Shown here in pieces: positions 43,109-52,217 of a stretch of DNA of 64,000 bases. This DNA is from Halobaculum sp. MBLA0147 (GTDB lineage: Archaea; Halobacteriota; Halobacteria; Halobacteriales; Haloferacaceae): contig NZ_JBGKAD010000001.1 of assembly GCF_041361345.1 (NCBI RefSeq), forward strand, positions 2,790,001 through 2,854,000, written 5' to 3'. A program made the translations under genes and the position numbers. Under the pieces are notes generated by a model that worked only from the letters and a program-made list of their open reading frames with translations, ran no database searches and was not told where the DNA came from. The stretch's first letter is position 1. Each line of letters opens with the position of its first letter.

Positions 43109-44383
43109 GTGACCGACGCCGACGGAGAGTCTCGCAGTCGCGAAGTCAGTTCGGACGGCGACCAGGCCGACAGTGCAGACTGCGCGGACGGTGGAGACCA
43201 CGCAGACGACACCGACGACCGGACGCCAGAGGGAGCCACGGTGGACGACCGCGCGATGGACGAGCGGCTCCACAGTCTCCACGCCGCCACGCGGGAACTC
43301 GTCCGCGCCGGTGATCGCCGGGCCGTCGCCGACGTGGCCGCGGACCTCGCGGAGGACGTGCTCGGATTCTCGTTGAACACCGTCAGACTGTACGACCCGG
43401 AGACGGACCGGTTGGAGCCGACCGCGGTGTCGTCGGCCGTCACCGACGAGCTGGGCGAGCGGCGGGCGTACGACCGCGGCGAGTCCGTGCAGTGGCGCGC
43501 GCTGACGGCCGACGAGCCGGTGGTCGTCCACGACGTGGCCGAGATCGACGACGTGGACCGTGGGAGCGTCGCGAGTGTGCTCGTCGTCCCGGCGGGGGAC
43601 CACGGCGTCGTGACCCTCGGCTCGCGGACTGCCGACGGGTTCGACGACTGTGACGTGGAGTTGGCGCGCGTGTTCGCCGGTAACGTCGCGGCGGCGCTGG
43701 ACCGCGCCGAACGCGAGGAGCAGCTCCGCGAGGGGACGACCGCACTCACCCGACAGAACGAGCGGCTGGAGGAGTTCGCGAGCGTGTTGAGCCACGACCT
43801 CCGGAACCCGCTGAACACCGCTCAGGGACGCGTCGAGTTGGCGCAGGAACGCGACGACCCCGACGACCTCCCGGCCGCACGCGACGCGCTCGACCGGATG
43901 GAGGCACTGATCGAGCGGCTGCTGGCGTTGGCCCGCACGGGCTCGCCCGTGGAGGTGGACGACCCCGTCTCGGTCGCGGAAGTCGCCCGCGACGCGTGGG
44001 GGACGACGCCGACCGACGCGGCGACGCTGTCGGTGGAGACGGACCTCGTGGTTCGCGGGGACCGCGAGCGACTGCGGACGCTGTTCGAGAACCTGTTCGG
44101 CAACGCCGTCGACCACGCAGCCGAGCCGCCGACGGTCGTCGTCGGCGACCTGCCGGCCGGCGAGGGGTTCTTCGTCGCCGACGACGGGCCGGGTATCCCC
44201 GAGGAGGTGGCCGATCGGGTGTTCGATCGCGGGTTCACGACCGCGAACGACGGCACCGGGTTCGGCCTCGCCATCGTCGAGGAGGTCGCCGAGGCTCACG
44301 GCTGGACGGTTCGACTCGGCCCCGCGACGGCACCGGGACTCGACGACACCGGTACCAGGTTCGAGATCGTCACCGAGGAGTGA
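43109..44383 (+). CDS. Soluble GAF-domain sensor histidine kinase
   Basis: The 424-residue product has an acidic leader (1-48), a GAF sensor domain (about 50-200), a HisKA helix with phospho-accepting H229 in SHDLRNPL, and an HATPase domain (about 310-424). The ATPase boxes visible are NLFGNAVDHA, ADDGPGIP and GTGFGLAIVEEV. No TM segment is seen, so it senses a cytoplasmic signal. No response regulator lies next to it, which is common in haloarchaea. Confidence 0.93.
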   Translation: MTDADGESRSREVSSDGDQADSADCADGGDHADDTDDRTPEGATVDDRAMDERLHSLHAATRELVRAGDRRAVADVAADLAEDVLGFSLNTVRLYDPETDRLEPTAVSSAVTDELGERRAYDRGESVQWRALTADEPVVVHDVAEIDDVDRGSVASVLVVPAGDHGVVTLGSRTADGFDDCDVELARVFAGNVAAALDRAEREEQLREGTTALTRQNERLEEFASVLSHDLRNPLNTAQGRVELAQERDDPDDLPAARDALDRMEALIERLLALARTGSPVEVDDPVSVAEVARDAWGTTPTDAATLSVETDLVVRGDRERLRTLFENLFGNAVDHAAEPPTVVVGDLPAGEGFFVADDGPGIPEEVADRVFDRGFTTANDGTGFGLAIVEEVAEAHGWTVRLGPATAPGLDDTGTRFEIVTEE

Positions 44384-44554
44384 GTCGTCCGCCGGTGGAC
44401 GGTCTCGGGTCGGTGCCGGCCCTCGTGGTGCCGTACGCCGTCGGCCCCCGTGGCGTCGCACGTCGCCGGCCGAGGTCGTGCGTCTCGCCTCGCCGACGGG
44501 ACACGTGTGGTCGACGGGACACGTACACTCTTGTGTGCCAGCACCGAAGACGAG

Positions 44555-45379
44555 ATGATGAGTGACTCGCGGAGCGACACGTCGAAGGCGCAGGTCGCGG
44601 CGTACATGACCCGCGACGTGGCGACGGTGTCGCCCGACGACACCGTCCGCGAGGTCGCCGAACGGATCGCCGAGAGCACCGGTCACAACGGGTTCCCCGT
44701 GACGGACGGGCGGCAGGTGGTCGGGTTCGTCTCCGCGCGCGACCTGTTGTTGGCCGAGGACTCGGCACCCATCTTCACGGAGATGAGCGACGACACCATC
44801 GTCGCCCACCCGGAGATGAACGTCACCGACGCGGCGCGGGTGATCCTGCGCTCCGGCATCCAGAAGCTCCCGGTCGTCGACGACGCCGGCCACCTCGTCG
44901 GCATCATCTCGAACACGGACGTGATCCGCAGTCAGATCGAACGCGCCACCCCGGAGAAGGTCGGGAAACTGATGCGGACGCTCGAAGAGATCCACGACGT
45001 GAGCGTCACCCAAGAGCGGCGCGAGGTGTCGCTCGACGCGCTGGTCCCGACACAGGCGCGAGTGTACGCGGACGAACTCGCCGGGCGCACCTACGAACTG
45101 GAGCGGGGCCTCGCCGAGCCACTGGTCGTCATCGACAACGACGGCACGCTGGTGTTGGCCGACGGGCACCACCGCGTGCTCGCGGCCGACAGACTCGACA
45201 TCGACGAGATGGACGCCTACGTCATCTGTATCGACGTGGGCCGGGGGGTCGAACTCGGGATGGAACGCACCGCACGCGAGGAGGGGTTGGCCTCCATCGA
45301 CGACATCGAGGTGGTCGACTACGCCCAACACCCGCTCGTCGAGACGACGAAACGGTTCCAAGACGACACACCAGACTAG
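44555..45379 (+). CDS. CBS-pair protein fused to a ParB-like domain
   Basis: The 274-residue protein has two CBS domains (about 10-70, VAAYMTRDVATVSPDDTVRE; and about 75-130, LPVVDDAGHLVGIISNTDVI). A ParB/sulfiredoxin-like domain follows (about 165-235), with LAEPLVVIDNDGTLVLADGH and HHRVLAADRL as its nucleotide-binding GxxxHR-type motif. The CBS pair probably binds an adenosine nucleotide and controls the second domain. It could act as a nucleotide-gated NTPase or kinase; this is inference. Two adjacent ATGs start it (44555 or 44558). Confidence 0.88.
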   Translation: MMSDSRSDTSKAQVAAYMTRDVATVSPDDTVREVAERIAESTGHNGFPVTDGRQVVGFVSARDLLLAEDSAPIFTEMSDDTIVAHPEMNVTDAARVILRSGIQKLPVVDDAGHLVGIISNTDVIRSQIERATPEKVGKLMRTLEEIHDVSVTQERREVSLDALVPTQARVYADELAGRTYELERGLAEPLVVIDNDGTLVLADGHHRVLAADRLDIDEMDAYVICIDVGRGVELGMERTAREEGLASIDDIEVVDYAQHPLVETTKRFQDDTPD

Positions 45380-45484
45380 TGACTGCCACCACCCCGCCGC
45401 CCGCCCCCCGGTCGCCTCGTTCGTGTGGGGTCCACCGGCACCCACCAGAAAGTTTCATGTGAGTCTGGGGAGAGTAACGGACCG

Positions 45485-46690
45485 ATGACAGACGCTACGG
45501 GTCGAGCGGCCGAGTCGGCGGCGGCAGACGCCGGCCGGTCGGCGTCCGACACGTCCCCGAACGAGACGGGCCCTCCCACGAGCGAGCGAGACGACGCGGA
45601 GACGCCCGCCGTCGACGGGGACGCTGTCGACGACACGGGTGCAGACACGCCGACGGAACCGCCGGTCGTCGCCGTCGAGGACCTCACGAAGACGTACGGC
45701 GAGGACGTGCGCGCACTCGACGGGGTCTCGTTCTCGATCCGACCGGGCGAGGTGGTCGGCCTACTCGGGCCGAACGGCGCCGGGAAGACGACCTGTATCA
45801 AGAGTACGCTCGGCCTGGTCGACCCCTCCGGCGGTCGCGTCGAGGTCGCTGGGACGGACGCGCAGGCGAACCCGCGGCGTGCCTACGGTCGCGTCGGCGC
45901 GATGCTGGAGGGCGCACGCAACGTCTACTGGCGACTGACGCCCCGCGAGAACCTCGCCTTCTTCACCGGGATCGCCGGGGATCGGCCCTCGACGGTCGCC
46001 GACCGCCACGAGGAGCTGTTGGAGCGACTGGACCTCGCGGAGAAGGCCGACGAGACGGTGAAGGACCTCTCGCGCGGAATGAAACAGAAGGTGTCGTTGG
46101 CGACGACGCTGGCGCGCGACGTGGACGTGGCGTTCCTCGACGAGCCGACGCTGGGGCTCGACGTGGAGAGTTCGCTGGAACTCCGCCGCGAACTCGCCAC
46201 GCTGGCCGACGAGGAGGGACTGGCGGTCGTGTTGTCGAGCCACGACATGGACGTGATCCAGGACCTCTGTGACCGGGTGATCATCCTCTCGGACAGGGAG
46301 ATCATCGCGGACGACGACGTGGAGGCGCTGCTCGACGTGTTCCGCACGCAGACGTACGAGGTGGCGTTCGAACCGCCGGAGGGTGGCGACGGAGACGGCG
46401 TGTCTACGGGAGACGCCGAGTCCGGTGCCGACGGCGCGACGAGTCGGAACGGCGCCGACGACGGGGACGCGGACACACTGGAAGAGCGCCTCCGGTCGCG
46501 CTACGAGGTGACCGACTGGACGCAGCGGGGCGACCGCACGGTCGTCACCGTCACACTGGAGTCGGGCAACGACCTCCCGTCGTTCACCGGGACGGTGGTG
46601 GAGGCGGGCGCCGACCTCCACCGCGTCGCCTCCGTGGAGCCGGACCTCGAAGAGGTGTTCCTGCGGATCACCGGAGGTGACGAGCCGTGA
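45485..46690 (+). CDS. ABC transporter ATP-binding protein
   Basis: This 401-residue protein has an acidic leader (1-60) and an ABC domain with Walker A GPNGAGKT (95-102), signature LSRGMKQK (about 194-201), Walker B VAFLDEPTLGLD and H-loop SSHDMD. The C-terminal ~100 residues hold an acidic insert and a DUF4162-like domain (TVVEAGADLHRVASVEPDLE). It energises the permease encoded by the next gene, whose GTG start overlaps its stop. This resembles ABC-2 exporters of drugs or polysaccharides; the substrate is unknown. Confidence 0.94.
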   Translation: MTDATGRAAESAAADAGRSASDTSPNETGPPTSERDDAETPAVDGDAVDDTGADTPTEPPVVAVEDLTKTYGEDVRALDGVSFSIRPGEVVGLLGPNGAGKTTCIKSTLGLVDPSGGRVEVAGTDAQANPRRAYGRVGAMLEGARNVYWRLTPRENLAFFTGIAGDRPSTVADRHEELLERLDLAEKADETVKDLSRGMKQKVSLATTLARDVDVAFLDEPTLGLDVESSLELRRELATLADEEGLAVVLSSHDMDVIQDLCDRVIILSDREIIADDDVEALLDVFRTQTYEVAFEPPEGGDGDGVSTGDAESGADGATSRNGADDGDADTLEERLRSRYEVTDWTQRGDRTVVTVTLESGNDLPSFTGTVVEAGADLHRVASVEPDLEEVFLRITGGDEP

Positions 46691-47649
46691 CCGACGGAGA
46701 GGCGGACGCAGACGCGGACGGGGTTGCGGCGGAACCTGCGGAGGAGCCGGCCGAAGGAGAGCGAGGTGGAGCCGCCGAGCGCACCCGGCCGGACGGCGGC
46801 ACCACCCGGGAGGCGGGCCCGCTGGGCACCGTCGACCCGTCGCCGGAGCGTCGCGACGGCGGAGTGCTCGCGTGGCTGCGACAGACGGGACTGCTGTTCT
46901 ACACGGTGTTCCGCCGGGATCTCACGATCCTCGTCCGGTACCCCGTCGACTTCGTCGGCGCGCTGGTGAGTCTGTTCCTGCTGTTCCTCCTGCTCGTCGA
47001 GGGGGGCCGCCGCGTGGGCGGGCAGGCGTTCTCCGACTCGCTGGGCGGTGTCGTCGTCGGCTACCTCGTCTTCATGCTCGCGCAGTCCGCCTACCAGGGG
47101 TTGGCGAACGCCGTCGGCGACGAGGCACAGTGGGGGACGCTCGAACGGCTCCACCTCTCGCCGCTGGGGTTCGGTCGGATCATGATCCTGACGGCGGTGT
47201 CGAAGGTGCTCACGTCGTTCGTCTACGTGGCGCTGTTGCTCCCCCTGACGCTGCTCGTCACCGGCGAGTCGCTGACGGTCGACCTCCTCACGGTGGTCCC
47301 GCTGGCGAGTCTCGGCCTGGCGTCGGTGATCGGGATGGGGTTCGTCTTCGGCGGCGCCTCAGTGCTGTACAAGCGGATCGGCTCGCTGTTCCGTATCCTC
47401 CAGTTCGGCCTGATCGGGTTGATCGCGGCGCCCGTCGAGCAGTTGCCGTGGCTGCGGGCCTTCCCCATCGTCCAGGCGAACTACATGCTCGGACAGGCGA
47501 TGCGGGAGGGGGTCCGCCTGTGGGAGTTCTCGCCGCGGGCACACGCGATCCTCGTCGCCGTCGGGGTCGCGTACTTCCTCGCCGGCTACGGCGTGTTCCG
47601 ACTCCTCGTGGCGCGAGCCCGCAAGCTCGGCGCGCTGGGCGACTACTGA
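46687..47649 (+). CDS. ABC-2 type transporter permease
   Basis: This 320-residue membrane protein has an acidic leader of about 55 residues followed by six hydrophobic helices. The arrangement is typical of ABC-2 permeases: a long first cytoplasmic helix (LLFYTVFRRDLTILVRYPVD), then helices from FVGALVSLFLLFLLLVEGG to LVAVGVAYFLAGYGVFRLLV. The GTG start lies in a GTGA overlap with the ATPase gene. Together the two form a complete half-transporter pair that probably works as a dimer. Confidence 0.92.
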   Translation: MTDGEADADADGVAAEPAEEPAEGERGGAAERTRPDGGTTREAGPLGTVDPSPERRDGGVLAWLRQTGLLFYTVFRRDLTILVRYPVDFVGALVSLFLLFLLLVEGGRRVGGQAFSDSLGGVVVGYLVFMLAQSAYQGLANAVGDEAQWGTLERLHLSPLGFGRIMILTAVSKVLTSFVYVALLLPLTLLVTGESLTVDLLTVVPLASLGLASVIGMGFVFGGASVLYKRIGSLFRILQFGLIGLIAAPVEQLPWLRAFPIVQANYMLGQAMREGVRLWEFSPRAHAILVAVGVAYFLAGYGVFRLLVARARKLGALGDY

Positions 47650-47717
47650 TCGACAGGTGTGTCGTCCTCGGGGTGCGTCTCGTCCCGGCGGACGCTCACC
47701 CCGCGTCGGTTTCGTGG

Positions 47718-47763
47718 GTCACTCCTCGCCGGTGTCGTCGGTCACCCCTCGTCGGTGTCGTAC
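47718..47763. repeat. 23-bp direct repeat, two copies, spanning a stop codon
   Basis: The block gtcac(t/c)cctcg(c/t)cggtgtcg begins at 47718 and 47741. The second copy includes the stop codon of the minus-strand gene at 47742. Confidence 0.85.
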
Positions 47764-47975
47764 CGTTCGCGGAGGTCGGCGGCGGCCGCCTCGGCCGCCT
47801 CGCGGTCGGTCGCCGTCGTGCGTTCGTACGCCGGTCCCTCCGGCGCCTGTTCGAGGCGGTCGACCCGGACGACGAACTCGTCGTCTGGACGGCGTCTGAT
47901 CCTGACGGTCGCCGCGCGGTCGGTGCGTTCCCACTCGGTCACGTCGTCGACGGTGTCCGTTCGCTCCCAGGGCAC
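47742..47975 (-). CDS. DUF7543-like small protein
   Basis: The 77-residue cytoplasmic protein contains VTEWERTDRAATVRIRRRPD, then DEFVVRVDRLEQAPEGPAYE and EAAEAAAADLRERYD. This beta-strand-then-helix pattern resembles a short haloarchaeal family I recall as DUF7543 (unverified). The start is taken as GTG 47975; a longer frame upstream is Arg/Gly-rich and looks non-coding. Function unknown. Confidence 0.7.
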   Translation of the reverse strand: MPWERTDTVDDVTEWERTDRAATVRIRRRPDDEFVVRVDRLEQAPEGPAYERTTATDREAAEAAAADLRERYDTDEG

Positions 47976-48111
47976 GTCTCCCCGATCGGCGTCCGGGCGT
48001 ACGAACGCTCCGGTTCGTGCCGCGCCACGGCCTCTCTCGGCACCCTCACGGTTCCACCCGTTCGTCGGTAGGGTACAGACACTCCCTCTGTGATGAGGCA
48101 CTCGAAAGAGC

Positions 48112-48119
48112 TATATTTA
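48112..48119 (+). promoter_or_regulatory. TATA box of the zinc-ribbon membrane protein gene
   Basis: The sequence tatattta lies 21-28 bases before ATG 48140 and is the strongest TATA-like sequence in the second half of the window. Confidence 0.7.
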
Positions 48120-48139
48120 CGCCGAGACAGCAGTCGCGT

Positions 48140-48958
48140 ATGTCGGTCGTCGACCGCCTCGCAGACGAACTCAGACAGCCGGAGTACACCGGGGAGAACC
48201 GGTGTACGCCGTGTACGGTGACGAACCTCCTGATCACCGCCGTCGTCGCGGCCGGGCTCGCGGTCGTGAACCCGCTGGTCGCGGTCGCGTTCGCGGTCCT
48301 CGGCGTCGGCGCCATCGCGTTTCGGGGCTACCTCGTCCCCGGGACGCCGACGCTGACGAAGCGGTACTTCCCGCCGTGGCTGTTGGAACTGTTCGGTAAG
48401 GAGCCGGCCGGCACGGCCGACGCGCCGGCCTACGAGGGTGACGTGGACCCCGAGTCGTACCTGCTGGACCACGGCGTGATCACCGAGACGCCGGACGGCG
48501 AGGACCTGGAGCTCGTCGACGGGTTCTGGCCGACGTGGCGCGACGCCATCGAGCGGGCCGACGAGGACCTCGCCGCCGAGGTCGGCGACCTGCTGGAGCT
48601 GGAGGAGCCGCAGGTGAACCCCGGGGGAACGATCACGCCGGCCGAGGAGGCGAGCGGCTGTACGGTGTACGACGGCGACGTGCGCGTCGCGCAGTGGCCC
48701 TCGGAGGCCGCGTTGGCCGCCGACCTCGGCGCCATCGACGCGCTGGCCGACCACGGGATCGACGTCGCGGCGATGGACCGCGGGGACGCCGGCCAACTGC
48801 TCGCGGGACTGCGCGTGTTCGCGGAGGCGTGTCCCGACTGTGGCGGCGAGATGGCGCTGGGCGAGGACACCGTCGAGTCCTGTTGTAGCGTCGCGGACGT
48901 GTTCACCTACGACTGTCGCGACTGTGGCACCCGCGTGATGGAGATCCAAGCGGCCTGA
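48140..48958 (+). CDS. Membrane-associated zinc-ribbon protein
   Basis: The 272-residue product has an N-terminal CTPC pair and two adjacent hydrophobic helices (LLITAVVAAGLAVVNPLVAV and FAVLGVGAIAF, about 28-60). A long acidic soluble region follows, then a C-terminal zinc ribbon: CPDCG (about 234-238), a CC pair, and CRDCGTRVMEI. I know of similar proteins across haloarchaea but not of a function. The zinc ribbon suggests nucleic-acid or protein binding at the membrane. Confidence 0.8.
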   Translation: MSVVDRLADELRQPEYTGENRCTPCTVTNLLITAVVAAGLAVVNPLVAVAFAVLGVGAIAFRGYLVPGTPTLTKRYFPPWLLELFGKEPAGTADAPAYEGDVDPESYLLDHGVITETPDGEDLELVDGFWPTWRDAIERADEDLAAEVGDLLELEEPQVNPGGTITPAEEASGCTVYDGDVRVAQWPSEAALAADLGAIDALADHGIDVAAMDRGDAGQLLAGLRVFAEACPDCGGEMALGEDTVESCCSVADVFTYDCRDCGTRVMEIQAA

Positions 48959-49079
48959 GTCGGCCGAGATCGTCCGTCGACACGGCCGTGATCGCCCCCG
49001 ACGACCGCCGCAGGCACACTGCGCCACCGATTCACATCCCGACCGTAGTTACTTCCGTCCCGTCGCGGACGCGGCGTGT

Positions 49080-50363
49080 GTGCCAGAGATCCGTGTGCCC
49101 TCGGCGGCGCGGTGGGACGAGTCGACACCAGTACGAGTGACCGGTCTCGACCCGGAACGACGGGTCACACTCCGCGCGACGGCGACGGCGTGGTTCGACG
49201 ACACCGGGACGAGCGAGGCGACGTTCGAGGCGACCGCCGACGGCGTCGTCGACACGAGCGAGCAGGCGCCGCTCGCGGGAGACTACGAGGGTGTCGCCCC
49301 GACCGGGTGGCTGTGGGCGCTGAGCGAGACGGACGGCCCCGCCGGCGGCCGCCCGACCGGGGACGGCGACGACGTGACCGTCCGGCTCGAACTCCACGAC
49401 GACGGGACAGAACTGGCGACGGCCGAGACGACCCGTCGGCGGACGGCCCCGGGTGTCGACCACGAGTCGGTCGCCGTCGAACGGACGGTGCCGGCGGCGG
49501 ACGACGGGGGCGAGTCCGTGACCGTCGGCGTGATCGGGGAGCTGTTCTCGCCGCCCCGGTCGGGACCTCACCGGGCCGTCGTCTGTCTCCACGGGTCGGC
49601 GGGACGCCCGCTCCGGGGTGTCGCGTCGCTGTTGGCGGCCCACGGCTACGCCGCCGTCGCGGTGCAGTACGTCGGCGACCACGAGTCGCTGCCGGACACG
49701 CTGGCGGAGGTGCCGGTCGAGACGGTCGCCGCCGCCGCGGACTGGCTCCGCGAGCGGTCGGCGGTGCGTGGCGACGCGATCGGGCTGTTCGGTCGCTCGA
49801 AGGGCGCCGAACTCGCCGTCGAGAGCGCCGCGCGGTTCGACTGGCCCGTGACGACCGTCGCGGTCGCCCCGAGTCGCCACCGCTGGCAGGCGCTCGACGG
49901 AGGAGAGGAGCCACGGAGTTCCTGGTGTGCCGGCGGCGAGCCGCTGCCGTTCGTCCCGTTCCGTGCGCGACCGGGGGAGACGGAGGACGGTGCCGTCGTC
50001 TTCCGGGACACCTACGTCGACTCTCGCGAGCGTGTCCCGTCGGATCGGCTCGAGGCGGCCGCGATCGACGCCGCCGCGGTCGACTGTCCCACACTTCTGG
50101 TGTCCGGCGGTGACGACATGATGTGGCCCGCCGGCGAGGACGCCGAGCGACTCGCGGCGGCGCTGCGAGACGGCGGCACGCCGGTGACGCACGATCACTA
50201 CCCCGACGCGGGACACGGACTCGGTGTGCCGTACGCCCCGCCGACGACGGCGACGAGAGCCGGCGAGATGGCACTCGGTGGCGACCCAGCCGCGAACGCA
50301 CGCGCCGCCGCCGAGCACTGGCGGACAGTTCGCGACCACCTCGCCGAGACGCTCGGAGAGTGA
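49080..50363 (+). CDS. BAAT-type acyl-CoA thioesterase/acyltransferase
   Basis: This 427-residue two-domain protein has an N-terminal beta-sandwich (1-150, PVRVTGLDPERRVTLRATAT) typical of acyl-CoA thioester hydrolase/BAAT proteins. An alpha/beta hydrolase domain follows, with nucleophile motif GRSKGAELA (serine about 242), an acid in SGGDDMMWP and a histidine in PDAGHGLGVPY. It probably hydrolyses acyl-CoA thioesters or a related ester. The start is GTG 49080. No fatty-acid genes are adjacent. Confidence 0.88.
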   Translation: MPEIRVPSAARWDESTPVRVTGLDPERRVTLRATATAWFDDTGTSEATFEATADGVVDTSEQAPLAGDYEGVAPTGWLWALSETDGPAGGRPTGDGDDVTVRLELHDDGTELATAETTRRRTAPGVDHESVAVERTVPAADDGGESVTVGVIGELFSPPRSGPHRAVVCLHGSAGRPLRGVASLLAAHGYAAVAVQYVGDHESLPDTLAEVPVETVAAAADWLRERSAVRGDAIGLFGRSKGAELAVESAARFDWPVTTVAVAPSRHRWQALDGGEEPRSSWCAGGEPLPFVPFRARPGETEDGAVVFRDTYVDSRERVPSDRLEAAAIDAAAVDCPTLLVSGGDDMMWPAGEDAERLAAALRDGGTPVTHDHYPDAGHGLGVPYAPPTTATRAGEMALGGDPAANARAAAEHWRTVRDHLAETLGE

Positions 50364-50399
50364 CCGACGCGGCGGCTCCGCCGCCGCAGGACGTGTCGC

Positions 50400-50867
50400 T
50401 CAGAGCCCGAGGTGCGACGTGGAACTCGGCATCCCGTCGTCGTCGTCCAGGCCACCCTCGTGTTCGAAGGTCAGCGCCTCGTCGGTGAGGTAGACGACGC
50501 CGTCGCGCACCTCCACGTCCACGGAGACGAGGGTCTGGCCCGCGGCGGGGTCGGTGTCACAGTACCCCGTCTCCAGGTCGAACATCGCGCCGTGTCGTGG
50601 GCAGATCACCTGTCCGTCGCGCATCGCCGCGCCCACGTCGCCGCCGCGGTCCAGCCGCTGATCCGGTTCGTGCATACAGAAGTTCTTCCAGGCGGCGACA
50701 GCGGGGGTGTCGTCCGTGTCGTCGCCTGCCCCGTCGTCCGTCGTCCCGGCGTCGGTCCGGGCGAGCAACACCTCCTCTTCGAGGCCGCTCGGCTCGCTGA
50801 CGGTGAAGCGGTAGCTCCCGGCCTCCGGCAACTCCGAGACTGCGACCAGTTCCGTCGCGTCTGTCAT
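50400..50867 (-). CDS. Rieske [2Fe-2S] protein
   Basis: This 155-residue soluble Rieske domain protein has cluster ligands C64 and H66 (NFCMHE) and C89 and H92 (CPRHG). It has no TM or signal, unlike bc1-type Rieske subunits, and so resembles small ferredoxin-like Rieske proteins. Residues about 40-56 are an acidic loop insert. It lies just downstream of the cytochrome b-molybdopterin gene on the same strand (gap 104 bases) and could be its electron partner. Confidence 0.92.
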   Translation of the reverse strand: MTDATELVAVSELPEAGSYRFTVSEPSGLEEEVLLARTDAGTTDDGAGDDTDDTPAVAAWKNFCMHEPDQRLDRGGDVGAAMRDGQVICPRHGAMFDLETGYCDTDPAAGQTLVSVDVEVRDGVVYLTDEALTFEHEGGLDDDDGMPSSTSHLGL

Positions 50868-50971
50868 CGCCACTCGGTCGGGACCGGACCGTCTTCAACC
50901 TCGCGACGACGCGTGGGTGCCGACAGTCGACCGACGCGGCGTCGCCGTCGACGGACGACGCGTCCCGCCAC

Positions 50972-52045
50972 TCAGTCGAACCCGCTGACGAGCGTCACCA
51001 CCCACTGCGCCGGGTCGCGGGCGCGGCGCACCTCCACGCGCTCGACCCACTTCACCCACTGGAACCCGCGACGACCTGGAGCGACGAGTCGCGCGGGGGC
51101 GCCGTGGCCGTGCGAGAGTCGGTCGTCCCCGACGTGTGTCGCCAGGAGTGCGTCGCGGGCCTCGTCCAGCGGGAGCGACCAGCGGTAGCCGGTGACGGAG
51201 ACGAACCGCACGTACCGCGCCTCGTCGGCGACGCCCGCGCTCGCGAGGAGATCGCCCACCCGGACGCCCCGCCACTCTTGGACCGTGTACCAGCCGCTGG
51301 TGCAGTCCAGCGTCGCCCGCCGTCGCGTGTCGGGTACGATGTCGTCGATCGCCAGCGCCAGCGACTCGTCGACGAGTCCGTCGACGTGCAACCGCCACGC
51401 CTCGCGGTCCACCGGGTCTGGGTCGTCCGCGACCCACGAGGTCACCGGGAACGCACCGCCCTCCGTCGCCGTGTCGTAGAGGTCGCCGGTCGGCTTCGAG
51501 CCGGTGAACCGTCGCGTCGCGCCGTCGAGCAGCCTGTCGGCGGTCTCCGTCGCCCGCCAGGCGAGGGCACCGGACGCGAGCAGTGCGCCGGTTCGCAACG
51601 CGGCCCGGCGGTCGAGGTCCGTCCGCCGCGGCCTGCGGAACCGCGACCGCAGGTGGACGACGAGCAGCGGGAGCAAGAGGAGCCCGAGTCCGACGTGGAG
51701 GTTCAGCGTCGTCCACCCGGCGACCGGGACGTTGCCGCCGAGCGTCCAGAACACGCCCGTGGCGAGCGAGCCGAGCGCGACGAGGAGCATGAGGATCGAC
51801 AGCGGCGTCTGGCGGTCCCAGGCGACCCGGCCGGTGATCCGGTGGCGAACCCGGACGAGTTTGAACGTCAACGCGCCGATCAGCGTCAGTCCGACGGCGG
51901 CGTGCGTCCAGAACAGCCACGCGCCGTCCGGGGTCCCGACGGTGAACGACACCAGTCCGGAGGCGACCTCGAACACCACACACCCGCCGATCAGCCAGTC
52001 GACGACCGCGGGCGGCGGCGCGGCGGCGAGCAGCCGTCTGTACAC
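50972..52045 (-). CDS. Cytochrome b-like membrane domain fused to a molybdopterin oxidoreductase domain
   Basis: The product has 357 residues. Residues 1-132 hold four TM helices with candidate heme histidines H48, H117 and H131. Residues about 190-357 form a sulfite oxidase/MsrP-like molybdopterin domain, with the Mo-ligand cysteine C248 in LDCTSGW. It shows GYRWSLPLDEARDALL and a lysine/tryptophan GFQWVKWVERVEV near the C-terminus. This fusion combines a membrane electron carrier with the catalytic domain, as if MsrQ and MsrP were one chain. The start is GTG 52045. It is upstream of the Rieske gene. Confidence 0.88.
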   Translation of the reverse strand: MYRRLLAAAPPPAVVDWLIGGCVVFEVASGLVSFTVGTPDGAWLFWTHAAVGLTLIGALTFKLVRVRHRITGRVAWDRQTPLSILMLLVALGSLATGVFWTLGGNVPVAGWTTLNLHVGLGLLLLPLLVVHLRSRFRRPRRTDLDRRAALRTGALLASGALAWRATETADRLLDGATRRFTGSKPTGDLYDTATEGGAFPVTSWVADDPDPVDREAWRLHVDGLVDESLALAIDDIVPDTRRRATLDCTSGWYTVQEWRGVRVGDLLASAGVADEARYVRFVSVTGYRWSLPLDEARDALLATHVGDDRLSHGHGAPARLVAPGRRGFQWVKWVERVEVRRARDPAQWVVTLVSGFD

Positions 52046-52065
52046 GGCCGCCCTACGGCGTCCTC

Positions 52066-52125
52066 GGGCTTCACTCCTCGGGTGGCGGTGGTGTCGGGCT
52101 TCCCTCTTCGGGTGGCGGCGTCGTG
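52066..52125. repeat. 30-bp direct repeat, two copies, upstream of the oxidoreductase gene
   Basis: The block gggctt-c-ctc-tcgggtggcgg begins at 52066 and 52096. It lies in the divergent gap between the molybdopterin gene (start 52045) and the protease gene (start 52218). Confidence 0.85.
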
Positions 52126-52217
52126 GTGTGCTCGTTGCGGCCCTCGGAGTCGACGCCTGCGGACACGGACACCACAACGGCCAAACCGTTCGCCGGGCAA
52201 CCCACGGGCGATCACGC

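Noticed and set aside
42796-43818. Long open frames across the 26-bp array (up to 340 codons, Trp/Ser-rich repeats)
   Set aside because: The repeat lacks stop codons in several frames because of its composition. The 26-base unit shifts frame, and the real divergent genes and their TATA boxes flank it.
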